This document shows positions 53,210-63,114 of a stretch of DNA of 64,000 nt, in pieces (the first letter of the stretch is position 1; each line of letters begins with the position of its first letter). Made by a program: the position numbers and the translations under genes. The stretch lies in NCBI GenBank assembly GCA_022494885.1, contig JAGVSM010004003.1, positions 1 to 64,000 of the forward strand, in the 5' to 3' direction. The notes beneath the pieces were generated by a model, which made no database searches, was not told the origin of the DNA, and worked only from the letters and a program-made list of their open reading frames with translations. Source of the stretch: Micrasema longulum. Its lineage: Eukaryota > Arthropoda > Insecta > Trichoptera > Brachycentridae.

Positions 53210-53830
53210 GAAAGTTAACATTTATCTTCAATTTTATCTACAAAGTAAAATTAAGTTTTCTGTATGAAAAGCAGAATATGCATACATTTTTTTCTTTTAA
53301 ACAATTTCAATTATAGGTTACTGAGGATGATACTTTAAATGTTCATGCAAAAATACTCATTTTTGCACACAAATATTGGTTTTCCTTTTTTTAGTAGAAG
53401 ATAATTCTATTAACTTTCAGTTGTGATTGGGGCCCGGAACTTTTATTATAACAATAATTACCCGTTTAAAATACATTGATTTTCACCGCAAATACTGCTT
53501 TGTTTTAAAGTTTTCATGAATACTCTGATAGCTGGAAAACTATGAAATATTTTTTCAATTACAATCAAATGTCATTAAATTATTAAAACAAGCAAATATT
53601 ACTTTTATTATATATTATTTTGTATAATGTAAAAAAAATTGAAAACTTAAAAAAAAAACAAAAATAATGACGGACAATCGGTTGAGAATATTTGGTATTT
53701 TCAATTTTTTTATCTATGTAACATGAAAATGCAATTAAACGTTTTAACTACAAAAAAATTTAATTTCGAAATGGGTATTATTTATAAATGTAAAAATACT
53801 GAAAATTAAAATCGAAAATCTTTACACAAA
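53210..53830. other. AT-rich interval
   Basis: A degenerate piece of SINE-2 body may lie at 53125-53195 (GATGATCAGTTTTACGGTTC). The rest is unassigned. Confidence 0.45.
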
Positions 53831-53842
53831 AAATTTTTTTCA

Positions 53843-54108
53843 GGCGTTGCCTAGTATGTCGGTGAAATAATTCAATCGGATAAATCTCACCCGTGACAAT
53901 AAAAATTGCACTTCTTTAAATTCAAAAACGTCAACAGATAGAGGAGTTAAAGGAACACAGATAATCAAATATAGGCCGAATGGTGAATGTTACACAGTGT
54001 GTAAATTGGTCACTTACACCAGCCACAGGCCATAAGCCATGTAGACGCCTAGACTTCTATATTCTCTTCTGTAAAATGTTCTTTGTGTCTGTTGTAATAT
54101 GTTTAATA
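53843..54108. mobile_element. Foldback MITE, loop and right arm
   Basis: GGCGTTGCCTAGTATGTCGG, AATCTCACCCGTGACAATAA, GGTGAATGTTACACAGTGTG, AGACGCCTAGACTTCTATAT and the terminus TGTCTGTTGTAATATG are present. The left arm is missing. Confidence 0.8.
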
Positions 54109-54269
54109 AATACTTTAAGATTACATACTTAATATAAATATTAAAATTGCTGATTTACTATCGATTGTGAAATAATATTTGTTTTTGGTGACAATAAAAA
54201 AAGATGAGATTGTTTACACTTTCTTTTAATTTAAAGTTTTTCAAAAGTATTACAAAGTTAAGTTAATAA

Positions 54270-54770
54270 GCCCTGTAAACGCTCGAATATCGATAATCCT
54301 GAATTTGAAAAAATTCTACCTCATCTCTGTAGGAATATTGATAAAAAAATATTACAAAGTTATTGACAATATAATTTATAAAAAAATTGACACTATTTAA
54401 AACAGAGGTGTAAGATCACATGGAAATGTAGGCATTTACAGCGCTTTTGACCTGTTTTTGTCCGTTTTATTTTATCACAATGCTCACTGTGAAACAATCA
54501 CCTATTTGCCTAGGTTTCAACATCTAATTTCCGTGAAATTTTAGCTTTTAATTTATGTGAAGAATACATAATGGCATAAGTTGCACAGATTGCAAAGTAA
54601 TTACAACAACCAGCAAACTACAGTTCATAATTTTTGTAAATGCCTTCAGTCTCATTCTATTCGTAATTTTATTTCATCTCTGCTGCAATAAGTGTCAATC
54701 TTGATAACTTCTCATGGCGTGGAATCCAGCTTTGTCTGCAAACATTTAGATATACCCAAAATCAAAATCA
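54270..54770. mobile_element. Foldback MITE, old degenerate copy
   Basis: AGAGGTGTAAGATCACATGG, AGGCATTTACAGCGCTTTTG and TATTTGCCTAGGTTTCAACA, then AACTACAGTTCATAATTTTT and CATCTCTGCTGCAATAAGTG, keep arm order with many changes. Confidence 0.55.
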
Positions 54771-54784
54771 ATAAAATTATTTTT

Positions 54785-55155
54785 GTACAATAAGTCAATC
54801 TTATCAGGAAGTTCAACGCTACGGGAAATCGGACACAAAGAAATTTTTTTACCCGTTGAAAAAATAAGAGCATTTAATTTAACAGCGAAGTTTGTCGACT
54901 ATGCATGAAAAAATAATAAAAATGCACTTTTCAGTTACAAATTTTAACAACTCAACCAATCATAATGATATTTAGATAGATTTTTGGCTTACGGAAAGCC
55001 AATTTTCCAATCAGCAGAACTCAATGAAGAGAACTTGTGACGTCGCAGGCGGAGTAATTTTAAAATAAAAAAATCTAAAACAATCATTGCGCTGACAATA
55101 TTATATGTAAAAATAATATTTCTGCCTAGTCTATTAACAAATATTTAAAAAAAAC
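54785..55155. repeat. Unclassified repeat U1, copy 2
   Basis: Aligns with 24045-24430 along its length, with CTTGTGACGTCGCAGGCGGA and GTCTATTAACAAATA conserved. Confidence 0.65.
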
Positions 55156-55505
55156 ATTAAACTTTCTCATTTTTATTCTCATCACCTTTAACGGTGAATA
55201 ATTTGATTTTAGAGATAAAACATCTTTTCGTTTCCATCTGAAATAACAAATACATTAAATTGAAATTGAACTCTGTGCGAGTATCTTGTGTTTTGACTGG
55301 ATGAGTAAGTATGCTCAAGTAAAAATGCTAAAAAAATAAAATCGAATATAGGTCTTTCGTCATCGTGGCGTACTGATAAATGCGATGCCTACTTCGCCTA
55401 AAGTCTCGGGTATAATAAGAAGTATTTGTATTACTACATAAATAATGTACCTTTACCACACAATGCCCAAATTTTAGATCGAGGTATAATTTTTTAAGCG
55501 AATTT
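55156..55505. other. AT-rich interval
   Basis: Holds only a weak tRNA-like head (CATCGTGGCGTACTGATAAA, near 55362) without a B box. Confidence 0.4.
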
Positions 55506-55514
55506 TACGTTCAA

Positions 55515-56830
55515 GTCCCATATTTTTTATTTTGTTTTATTGAATTAAACGGCACTTAGTGCCTTTTACGTATAAGTTGCATTTAATAAAATACATACAT
55601 GTAAGTGGAAAAAGTAAAATATAGTATTTAAAACAATTTTTTACTAAACAGTTATTTACAGATTAAGGAGTCAAAAAAAAATACACACTTTAAAAATGAA
55701 ATTACTAGTTATAGACTAGAAATACTTGAACAATTAAATATTTGGTAATACAAATATCTTTACCATGTAAAATTTTTTTTTAAAAAAGGTAAGAAAGCAA
55801 CACATATTAATAAAAAAAATTAAAACAATCTTGAATAACAGTAAACGAAGATTTTTTTTTTAAATTACATGTATTATTATTTAAAACAACTACTTAGGTA
55901 ACTTATATAAATATACATATAAATACATACTGATAAAAAAAACCGATAAGAAAAATATTTTGTTCTTTTGAATACAATCAAGAAAAGAAAAGAAAAAAAA
56001 CATTAATAAAGAAATTTAAACAATTTCGATGAATACTAAATGATAAAAAAATTGTTATCTAGAACTACAAGTAACTAGTTTTTTTTACCCATGAAATATA
56101 GGTGAAGGGCCGTCCTATAAAAACTAAAATTAACATGCGATGAGTCACCAACGTCTAGGTACTTATTGCCTAGAGCGTGAAGTATATTAATGACTGCATT
56201 TTTACCGTATGAAGTCTAAGTGTTGTTGCCACAGTATTGGTATTTTTGCCGAGTTGCTCTTTTTGGTACATTGAAATTAATAAGTGATAAACTGCAGGGG
56301 TATCAAACATAGAATTAATTATTTTATATAAATTTAGTGTCAGTTATAATCTTCTATCGCTCAATCTCAATAAGTTCAAAATATGTAATAACAAATTTTA
56401 ATCTGAAAGTTCGATACTAACACCTAATTTAAAATTAATCAATCGTAAACACTTATTCTGAACTCTTTTAATGCAATATTGGTTTCTAGAATAATGAAGA
56501 GCCCAGCTTGTAGATCTGTTTTCTAAAATGCTTCTAACAAATGAAGTATACATTATTCATAGCACACCAATATCTTTGAAATTTTTTGTGATTCTGATTA
56601 TGAAACCAAACATTTTCAGTGATCTATTACTAATGCTATTAATATGACTGATAAAAGATAATAGGCAGGTTCTGGAATCCAGGAGATAAAAAAGTCCGTG
56701 ATGACGCTGACGGAGACATCTATCTGGAACATAAAAATGTATACTTCCCGAAATGGCTGAAAAACCTTTTTTATTTGGTCTTAAAAAAGTACAAAATTTA
56801 ATATACATGAATGTCCAAATATAAACTTAT
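55515..56830 (-). pseudogene. Jockey-like LINE, C-terminal part and 3' UTR
   Basis: The minus strand reads LDSRTCLLSFISHINSISNR and SLKMFGFIIRITKNF, a stop, then MYTSFVRSILENRSTSWAL (the thumb YxxFVRxxLEYxxxxW region), YCIKRVQNKCLRLINFKLG, LLRLSDRRL and PAVYHLLISMYQKEQLGKNT. Stops and a frameshift break it. The order is standard for jockey/BS-like LINEs after the catalytic core, which is missing. The 3' UTR probably reaches 55515, where an inverted tail and the hairpin CGGCACTTAGTGCC lie. Confidence 0.8.
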
Positions 56831-56959
56831 ATCTCGATTAAACTATATATTAATCATTAACACTTCCATTCTAAATACATTGTAAGAGTAATATTAGAAT
56901 ATTTTACCATAGTGAAAACCTTCAGTATTTCAACGGTATTACTTTGATATTGCACCATC

Positions 56960-57075
56960 TTATAACGACCACGATGCCGGTCCGTCCCGACTACCATGTG
57001 ACCAGTTTTTCTCCTTTTCGCCGCTAGGAGACGCTGCGGGCGCGATAGCTAGTACCACGTGAACGTAGCGCTTCA
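56960..57075. other. Isolated GC-rich segment
   Basis: CGATGCCGGTCCGTCCCGAC, TCGCCGCTAGGAGACGCTGC and GGGCGCGATAGCTAG form a sharp GC island of about 115 bp with an E-box CACGTG. No frame, tRNA box or partner copy was found. Confidence 0.3.
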
Positions 57076-57369
57076 AAACGCTCGTAATAATACATATGTA
57101 CATTTAAAAGTTATAACGAAAAATATTGCAGAACACAAAACATTTTCTCAATTTTCGGTAGAATTAGAAAATTTTTTAATAAGGGTTCATGTAAACTCAC
57201 CTACAACGCAATCACTGAACCACATACCAACCACCGCAGCAGCACAGTATCACAATATTACAAAACAAAGCTCCAAAAATAATAGTACTTACACATTGTA
57301 AACAAAAAAAAAACCCCTTCATATAATAATACCCATCCACAATTTCTCTTTTTTCTCTAACTTATATAG

Positions 57370-57690
57370 TGTCTGTACTGTTTAAATCACGTCTGAAGAA
57401 ACATCTCCTTTCTCTTCCTTAATATCTCCTCCTTTCCTTTTACCTCTTTTTTCCTTTTTCCCATTGAGTACTAGTTTTGATTTAAGGTAATTTATAAACC
57501 AATACGTTTATTTTTTTTTTATATATCTAAAGCTTTTTAATATTTTCTTCTATTGAATATGTTCTATAACTTGAACTTTAAAAATAAAACTTTTATTTTA
57601 TTGGTTGGTTGGAAGAAATTGCCACTTTTAGCAATAAGCCCACCAATGTACAAATAACACTGTGTACAAAAAGTTAAATAAATAAAAAAT
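57370..57690 (+). mobile_element. LINE 3' UTR (12650 family), sense copy
   Basis: CACGTCTGAAGAAACATCTC, TTCCCATTGAGTACTAG, ATTTATAAACCAATACGTTT and AATAAGCCCACCAATGTACA precede AGTTAAATAAATAAAAAAT. It confirms orientation for the three inverted copies. Confidence 0.85.
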
Positions 57691-57774
57691 AAATATTTGT
57701 TCACGAAATCATTAACTCTAATAAAAACACATAATTTTGGAAAACACAAAAAAAACTTTTTTAAAGCCTTAATT

Positions 57775-58711
57775 CAACCAAAATCGGATGTAATGTTAAC
57801 GGTGTCTGCGCTAACAATATTAATTATCCAGAAGATATGGTAATATTGACTCCATCTATTAATAGTATGATATTGTTGCTCAATATTAGCGAAAAATATT
57901 CAATTAGCTACAATATGATATACAATGCCAAAAAATCTGCCGTACTTATATTTAAACACAAGACGTTATTTTCTGAATTCGTGCACCCATCACCACCTGT
58001 ATTCCTGGACAACAACAGTTTAACGGTAACTGCAAAATTCAAGTATCTAGGGCACATACTTACTGATGATTGTAAAGATGATCAGGACATAGAGAGACAG
58101 CGATAAGCCATCAATGTCAGGGCCTATATGCTAGCAAGACGCCTGTTTCAGTGCAGTAACGAAGTGAAAAAAAAACACATTTACTTCGTATTTGACGTCC
58201 ATGCATACAGTGGACCTGTGGAACAATTATACGCAAACAGCATGGAACAAATTAAGGGTCACGTATGATAATTCATACAGACAATCATTCGGACTGCCTG
58301 AGTATTGCAGTACCTCCGAAATGTTTACAGCTGGACAAATAAATACCTTCGCTCCCCTTCTTTGCCAAAGAACCTGGAGCCTATAGGAACGCATGGAAAA
58401 CTCTTATAACGCACTTCTCCAAGCCACTGCAGGGTGGATCCATTCACCGTTGTTTGAGCGATGGCGAGATATGCTGAGACCACCACAAAAATTGTATTTT
58501 TTAATGCGAAACTAGTGTTTATTTTTGTAAAGTAAAATACACGAAGAAAATAAAAATTCACAATTATTGTGAGATGAATTTTGTATTTATCACACAATTG
58601 TGCTGCATATATAAAATTTTGTTTTACTTTTATATTTATGTTTATTGTTATTTTTATGTTAATGTTTATATGAAGGACATTTTACAGGAATAAAAAAAAA
58701 AGAAAAAAAAG
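57775..58711 (+). pseudogene. LINE reverse transcriptase with mutated active site
   Basis: The frame starts VNGVCANNINYPEDMVILTP, where the catalytic Y-A-D-D is Y-P-E-D, so the first metal-binding aspartate of the pair is replaced and polymerase activity is not expected. It continues NAKKSAVLIFKHKTL, TAKFKYLGHILTDDCKDDQD, IERQR, then TAA at 58104-58106. AINVRAYMLARRLFQCSNEV runs into an A-run (about 58164-58172) where the frame shifts. TSMHTVDLWNNYTQTAWNKL, FGLPEYCSTSEMFTAGQINT, a TAG at 58384-58386, and NSYNALLQATAGWIHSPLFE follow, with the final stop at 58513-58515. The 3' UTR ends in GGAATAAAAAAAAAAG. The LTDDxKDDxDIERQRRAxxxRA block is typical of a common arthropod LINE group. At least four disabling changes are present. 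Confidence 0.92.
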
Positions 58712-58719
58712 CCGAATAC

Positions 58720-59280
58720 CATTATTTTTTAAGAGCTAACTTATCTGCTACGCACATGTTTTTTTAACTTCCGTTTAAATGATTTTTTTTTCTCTTATTG
58801 TTAATGCTATTTCCTTATAATATAAAAGTAAGCACGGCCCTTCAACGAGTTTTTTGTTTTTGTTTTCTTACAAAATGGCAGACTTACTTCATTTTTATTT
58901 TTAGTTTTATATCCGTGTTCACATTGATAAGAAAAAACTTTTTCAGTCAACTCTTTTGAAGAATAATCATTTATCATTTTGCTAACAAAAAACGTTTCAT
59001 TAGTTGCAATATCTTATCAGCCTGAAAAAACGGGCCCTCCTTTTTTGCAAACTATTGGTCCCCAGCATGCCCAAGAGAAATGCTGTAGGAAAAAAGGGTT
59101 GAGATACCTTAGATTTTTTTCTGAACTTTCTCTTTTTTACTTTTCTTTTTACGATACTATTAATAAGGGTTTCTTAAAAGGCATTTAATTTATCAAAATA
59201 CATATTTTCTACTTTATCTTTTATCTTAAAAAGCTTTTCTATTTCAGAAATACATAATTTTTGAACATATCAATGGCTCA
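58720..59280. other. Interval without a supported feature
   Basis: T-rich, with ACGGGCCCTCC and CCCAGCATGCCC words near 59030-59060. A 69-codon frame there shows no domain. Confidence 0.45.
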
Positions 59281-59284
59281 TTTT

Positions 59285-59575
59285 ATCATATATTTTTTTT
59301 ATTTATTGGAAAAGTCAACAATACATATGAAATAGATAGCAATCAAAATATACGGAGAATAAAAGCAATAACAGATATCCACAGAAATACATAAAATATA
59401 CATAAACCGGTTTCTTTGCGTGCGTAAAATATGTTTTAGAAATTAGTTGTAAAGGTAAGAGCGTTGTGTGAGTGTAAGTATACAAGAGTATTGGTGAGTG
59501 GGTGTTATAATTAAATGACATGTGTGTATATTATTGCTCAACTGTCAACAATATACAGAGATAATCAGAAATTAC
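59285..59575 (-). mobile_element. Probable inverted LINE 3' end
   Basis: TTTTTTTATTTATTGGAAAA with GTCAACAATACATATG resembles the inverted 3' end at 39541 (TTTTATAGGGGAAATCAACA). No coding was found. Confidence 0.35.
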
Positions 59576-59649
59576 TAGTTTTGAGTAATGGCTTTTATAT
59601 ACATACATATATTTGTTCAAGAGGTAATTGTGAACTTCTGGAAATCTGT

Positions 59650-60475
59650 AGATAAAATCAGGACACAGCCAAATTTACAGACGTGATCATCGGGAAGGAT
59701 TAATTATGTTGGCCCTTCTACTCGTTCAAAGCTTGCTCAAAGAAACTTTACCTTCTTGGCTCCAAATTTTATTATCAACTTCAGCCTTAAAGAACTCTAC
59801 AAGATGCCAATGTATTTAAGAAAAAAAAATTCAATTGGTTGCTGCATATCGATAGTGACGAGGTTGTCAATCTTTTTAAAGTTTGAGATTAGCAATTAGC
59901 AAAAATTGACCAATCTGTTTTCTTTCCGTACTTTAACTTTTATTTTCTTTTTTTTATATCTTGATATTTTTATGTTTTTTAATTATGTATTTTCGTATTA
60001 TTTAATTTTGTACTCACTCTTATTGGGCATATTATTTATTACTCCTATTTCTTACTAAAGTAAAGAATGAGTTTCTAAAAACCATCTCTTAATTATTTTT
60101 TTAAAATTTATTTCAATGATGCTGTTATTTTATTATTTTTAATACAGCTATATTTTACTATTATTTTGTTGATTTTAATGATACTATTCTTTTGTATATT
60201 TGATTATGCATGAATCTCAATTCGTATAATATATATTTCAATATTAAAATCTGATTACTTTTTTTTACATTGTATTCTTTGGAATTTTACTACTGATACC
60301 TTATTTTTCTGGATTGGATATTGCATCACATGTCATTTAATTTGAATCAAATTAATTATGCAATGTACTTTTTATTGTGGATTATTAGGGCCCAACACGG
60401 GCACAGTCTGAAAAAATCGTTATAATTTCATTAATATTTAAATAAGTGCAATTTTGAATTAATAAAATAAATATA
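59650..60475 (+). pseudogene. LINE C-terminus with 3' UTR (11640 family)
   Basis: The plus strand reads YVGPSTRSKLAQRNFTFLAP, then NFIINFSLKELYKMP. In a shifted frame EKKFNWLLHIDSDEVVNLFK ends at TGA/TAG near 59885. The R...RNFTFLAP motif followed by a basic amphipathic end is the CR1/jockey-like closing segment. The 3' UTR at 60180-60475 shares ATTGCATCACATGTCATTTA, CCAACACGGGCACAGTCTG and TAATATTTAAATAAGTGCAA with 11640-11930. Confidence 0.7.
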
Positions 60476-60479
60476 TTTT

Positions 60480-60900
60480 TATAACATAGTCATTACTCAA
60501 TAAAATACACATAATTAACAATGAAATAATAGTTTGTCGTCGGGTGCTAAGACATAAGTTTTAATTAAGATTAAATTTAAAGAGTGCAGGCATAATATTG
60601 TACGCATAAAATAATGAATGAATATTTATTTTGTTTTTGATTCTTTGAAAAAATTAAAAACTGTATTAAAAAAAAGGAAAAGAAAGAATAATAAATACTT
60701 TTTATTCAAGAATAAACATACACTTGAACATATTTGGAACTGAAGAGAAAAAAAATAGTGAGTGCTCATAAATGCAATCAAAGTAAGATAAGAAATGTAG
60801 AGTTTTGACAGATTAAAGTAATTTATTAAATCACCTTAAGTGAACTAAATGCATATATAAATTTATGTCAAATAAATATGTACAATTTATTTATTAAATC
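60480..60900. other. AT-rich interval
   Basis: No supported feature was found. Confidence 0.5.
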
Positions 60901-60904
60901 ATAC

Positions 60905-61110
60905 AATTTTTTTTTTTTTGTACTCTCAGGAGTTACAACAAACTCATTTTGGGACAGAAAAATATTTACAAATAGGTATGTTAAGAATAATAATATAGCA
61001 ACAAATACTAATAAAGTAACAAGTAATATTATGTACAATGGTTACAAGTTTTAGGATTAAACTAGTTATGTGAATTCTCAAAACGTTTATTAGTTATGGA
61101 GTTGAGAGAT
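60905..61110 (-). mobile_element. LINE 3' UTR (10400 family), inverted
   Basis: The minus strand reads CTGTCCCAAAATGAGTTTGT, TGTAACTCCTGAGAGTAC and poly(A), matching 10925-11018. A coding end beyond 61100 is too degraded to read. Confidence 0.65.
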
Positions 61111-61300
61111 TGTTCAGTTAAGGTTTTTTTAAATGAAATCGTCTGTCTTACGGAAGAAAACCAACATTTTGTAAGAGTAACACCTTTGTAGAATTGAAAA
61201 AGGGAAAAAATGTTTTTTTTTATAAATGAATAGAACAAATCGAAACATCATTATTTTTAAATAGGTGCGAAGGTTTTCACGGTCACTGTTATCAATATTT

Positions 61301-61353
61301 TGTATCTTTTTTGGGTGATACCGTGTATGTTGGATTTGATCCGACGTTTCGGC
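61301..61353 (+). repeat. Left arm of perfect 53-bp inverted repeat
   Basis: 61301-61353 is the exact reverse complement of 62021-62073. It includes GGGTGATACCGTGTATGTTG and GATCCGACGTTTCGG. It abuts coding sequence at 61354. Confidence 0.95.
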
Positions 61354-61884
61354 ATTACCAGAGGGACTGCATACCTGCCATATGTACAGAATGTAACTGA
61401 CAGGATAGCCAAAGTGCTGAAGAAACAAAATATTGCAACAACGTTTGGGACTGTGAGAAAAATAAAAGACCATTTAGTAAACCTAAAAGATAAAAATCCT
61501 CTAGAAACTAAAGCCGTGTACAAACTAAGTTGCCAAGGATGTGATAAAGTGTATATTGGACAAACAGAGCGCACAGCAAAGAAGAGAATTGACGAACACA
61601 AAAGAGCGTGTAAACTTGGACATCCAGACAAATCCGCAATAGCGGAACACTTTATAGACACAGGACATTTTTTCGCCTTTGAACCAAAAATTCTACATTA
61701 ACCTAGTAATTATAGTGCACGAATAATAAAAGAGGCAATTGAAATACACAGACATCTAGATAATATAAACAATGACGACGGGCTTAAATTAAATTCAACA
61801 TGGTTCCCAGCACTACATATGACAAAAACGAATAGATATGTGCCTACTGCCGGCTGCAATACAGTACAAATTACTAGTACATAA
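61354..61884 (+). pseudogene. Penelope-like element: RT-to-endonuclease linker and GIY-YIG nuclease
   Basis: The frame opens at the repeat junction with TRGTAYLPYVQNVTDRIAKV, the linker that follows RT in Penelope-like elements. It continues TVRKIKDHLVNL and ETKAVYKLSCQGCDKVYIGQ, where VYKLSC...KVYIGQT is the GIY-YIG core. TAKKRIDEHKRACKLGHPDK supplies the catalytic Arg region, and SAIAEHFIDTGH follows. A TAA at 61699-61701 stands where the sister copy at 26095 has AAA (Lys). The same frame then continues PSNYSARIIKEAIEIHRHLD (the conserved Glu) and LKLNSTWFPALHM, to TAA at 61882-61884. The nuclease would cut DNA for element insertion. The RT is entirely missing. One nonsense change splits an otherwise intact domain. 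Confidence 0.93.
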
Positions 61885-61980
61885 ACATAATTATTCTTTC
61901 CTACAAAACTAGAAATGTGCCTACTGCTGACTGTGACACGGTACAAATTACTAGTACATAAACACATACATTTCTTTATA
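61841..61980 (+). repeat. 77-bp tandem duplication at the Penelope-like 3' end
   Basis: TGCCTACTGC starts at 61841 and again at 61918. Each is followed by ...GTACAAATTACTAGTACATA, so the last coding codons and stop are duplicated. Confidence 0.8.
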
Positions 61981-62020
61981 AAACACACAGTTTTCCCTGA
62001 AGATGGCTCCTGCAATGGTA

Positions 62021-62073
62021 GCCGAAACGTCGGATCAAATCCAACATACACGGTATCACCCAAAAAAGATACA
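62021..62073 (-). repeat. Right arm of perfect 53-bp inverted repeat
   Basis: Preceded by CCTGAAGATGGCTCCTGCAA, a typical Penelope-like terminal phrase. Exact complement of 61301-61353. Confidence 0.95.
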
Positions 62074-62079
62074 TAATAT

Positions 62080-62445
62080 CATTATTTTTGTTTTCCTTCT
62101 ATGGATCTGAGCCATCAATGTGTACGTCTCAGAAGAGTACATATTTAAATGTCAGCCCGTATACTAAACCATGCCTATGTGTATCCTATTTTTCAAGAAA
62201 TTTTAGGATTGGGATATAACGAAATAATAAAATAAAATTTATTCAAGAAAAGTAAAAATGAAACATAAAATAAAAAAAAAGTAAATATCTCGAAAATCAA
62301 CTGAAACTTTTTTTTAACCATCAACATTAGTAAAATATTTTTTTTAGTCGTTAGAATAGCAAATATTATCAATAATTGGTCAATTGATAAAGATAAAACG
62401 TTTTATTACAGTCTACACAAACTCAAAAATGTTTTTGTTCAGAGT
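62080..62445. other. AT-rich interval
   Basis: No supported feature was found. Confidence 0.5.
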
Positions 62446-62449
62446 ATTC

Positions 62450-63110
62450 TGACTTTTTGTACATTAGCGGTGTCATTTTCTTTTTTTTTATTAGAACAAA
62501 AAGAACAGTACTTATGTTTTTTTAGCTCTAGTTGTTTTGCTTAAAGCTTACTATCTGTACCAGATGGCTTGACGAAAATTCAGCTTATATTTTCTCCTAA
62601 AGATCTCTTCAAAGTCGGAGCTTCAAGTCGTTTTCCCATCCAAGGGTTGACCAAGTTTTTTTTGTCGTTCACTGAAGCGTATATTCTTTAATTTATTTTT
62701 TTTTAAGAGCCAAAATTACTCGCAAACGAGTGGAGGCGCGAAAAAAAAAGGGTTGACTAAATATGTGCTGAGTTACTTCGTGAGAATGCTCGTCTGTTTG
62801 AGTTTTTTATTGTTCTTGATCATATTGTGGCCGTCAATTACAACAAAATTTACAAATGCTACGGTCAAGATGCCGTAGAAGACTGCCATTAACCGTTTTT
62901 TAGTTTTGCATCTGCACAAAACCGAGGAACACACATGATCAAATTAATTGACGCCTCCTTTAAGTTGATTGTGCTGAGTCAGCTTTTTCGACAGGTGGTA
63001 AGTTTTTCTCCAACGGGATGGTATTCTACTTGGGCAGAAAATTTCATCTTTGCTTTGAACGTCGTCCACAAGCTGGTTATCGTTTTCTTTAGAAGCTAAT
63101 TCATGTAACT
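62450..63110 (-). pseudogene. piggyBac-type transposase, C-terminal half, disrupted
   Basis: On the minus strand the reading path, crossing frames, gives PSRIPSRWRKTYHLSKKLTQ, NQLKGGVN followed by a stop and FDHVC, then KTKKRLMAVFYGILTVAFVN, MIKNNKKLKQTSILTK, LSTYLVNP. After an insertion it gives WMGKRLEAPTLKRSLRENIS and KHKYCSFCSNKKKENDT. This is the order of a piggyBac transposase: the KGGVD..D catalytic region, the RWPxxxFY helix, the RREFLxxL helix, RLE.PTLPR, and the start of the Cys-rich C-terminal finger. The catalytic third Asp (GGVD) is Asn here and is followed at once by a stop, so the copy is dead. The N-terminal half and TTAA-bounded ends are not recognisable. Confidence 0.82.
62652..62757. 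mobile_element. Insertion of 106 bp in the piggyBac remnant, 8-bp direct repeat
   Basis: GGGTTGAC stands at 62644-62651 and again at 62750-62757. Removing one copy and the DNA between rejoins the piggyBac frame (LSTYLVNP to WMGKRLE). The insert contains GCAAACGAGTGGAGGCGCG and is unidentified. Confidence 0.65.
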
Positions 63111-63114
63111 ATTT

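Noticed and set aside
59030..59188. GC-containing 69-codon frame (SYQPEKTGPPFLQTIGPQ)
   Set aside because: No domain, weak start context and no splice sites; likely chance.
61257..61661. Minus-strand open frame of 134 codons
   Set aside because: Antisense shadow of the Penelope-like GIY-YIG frame, which has clear motifs on the plus strand.
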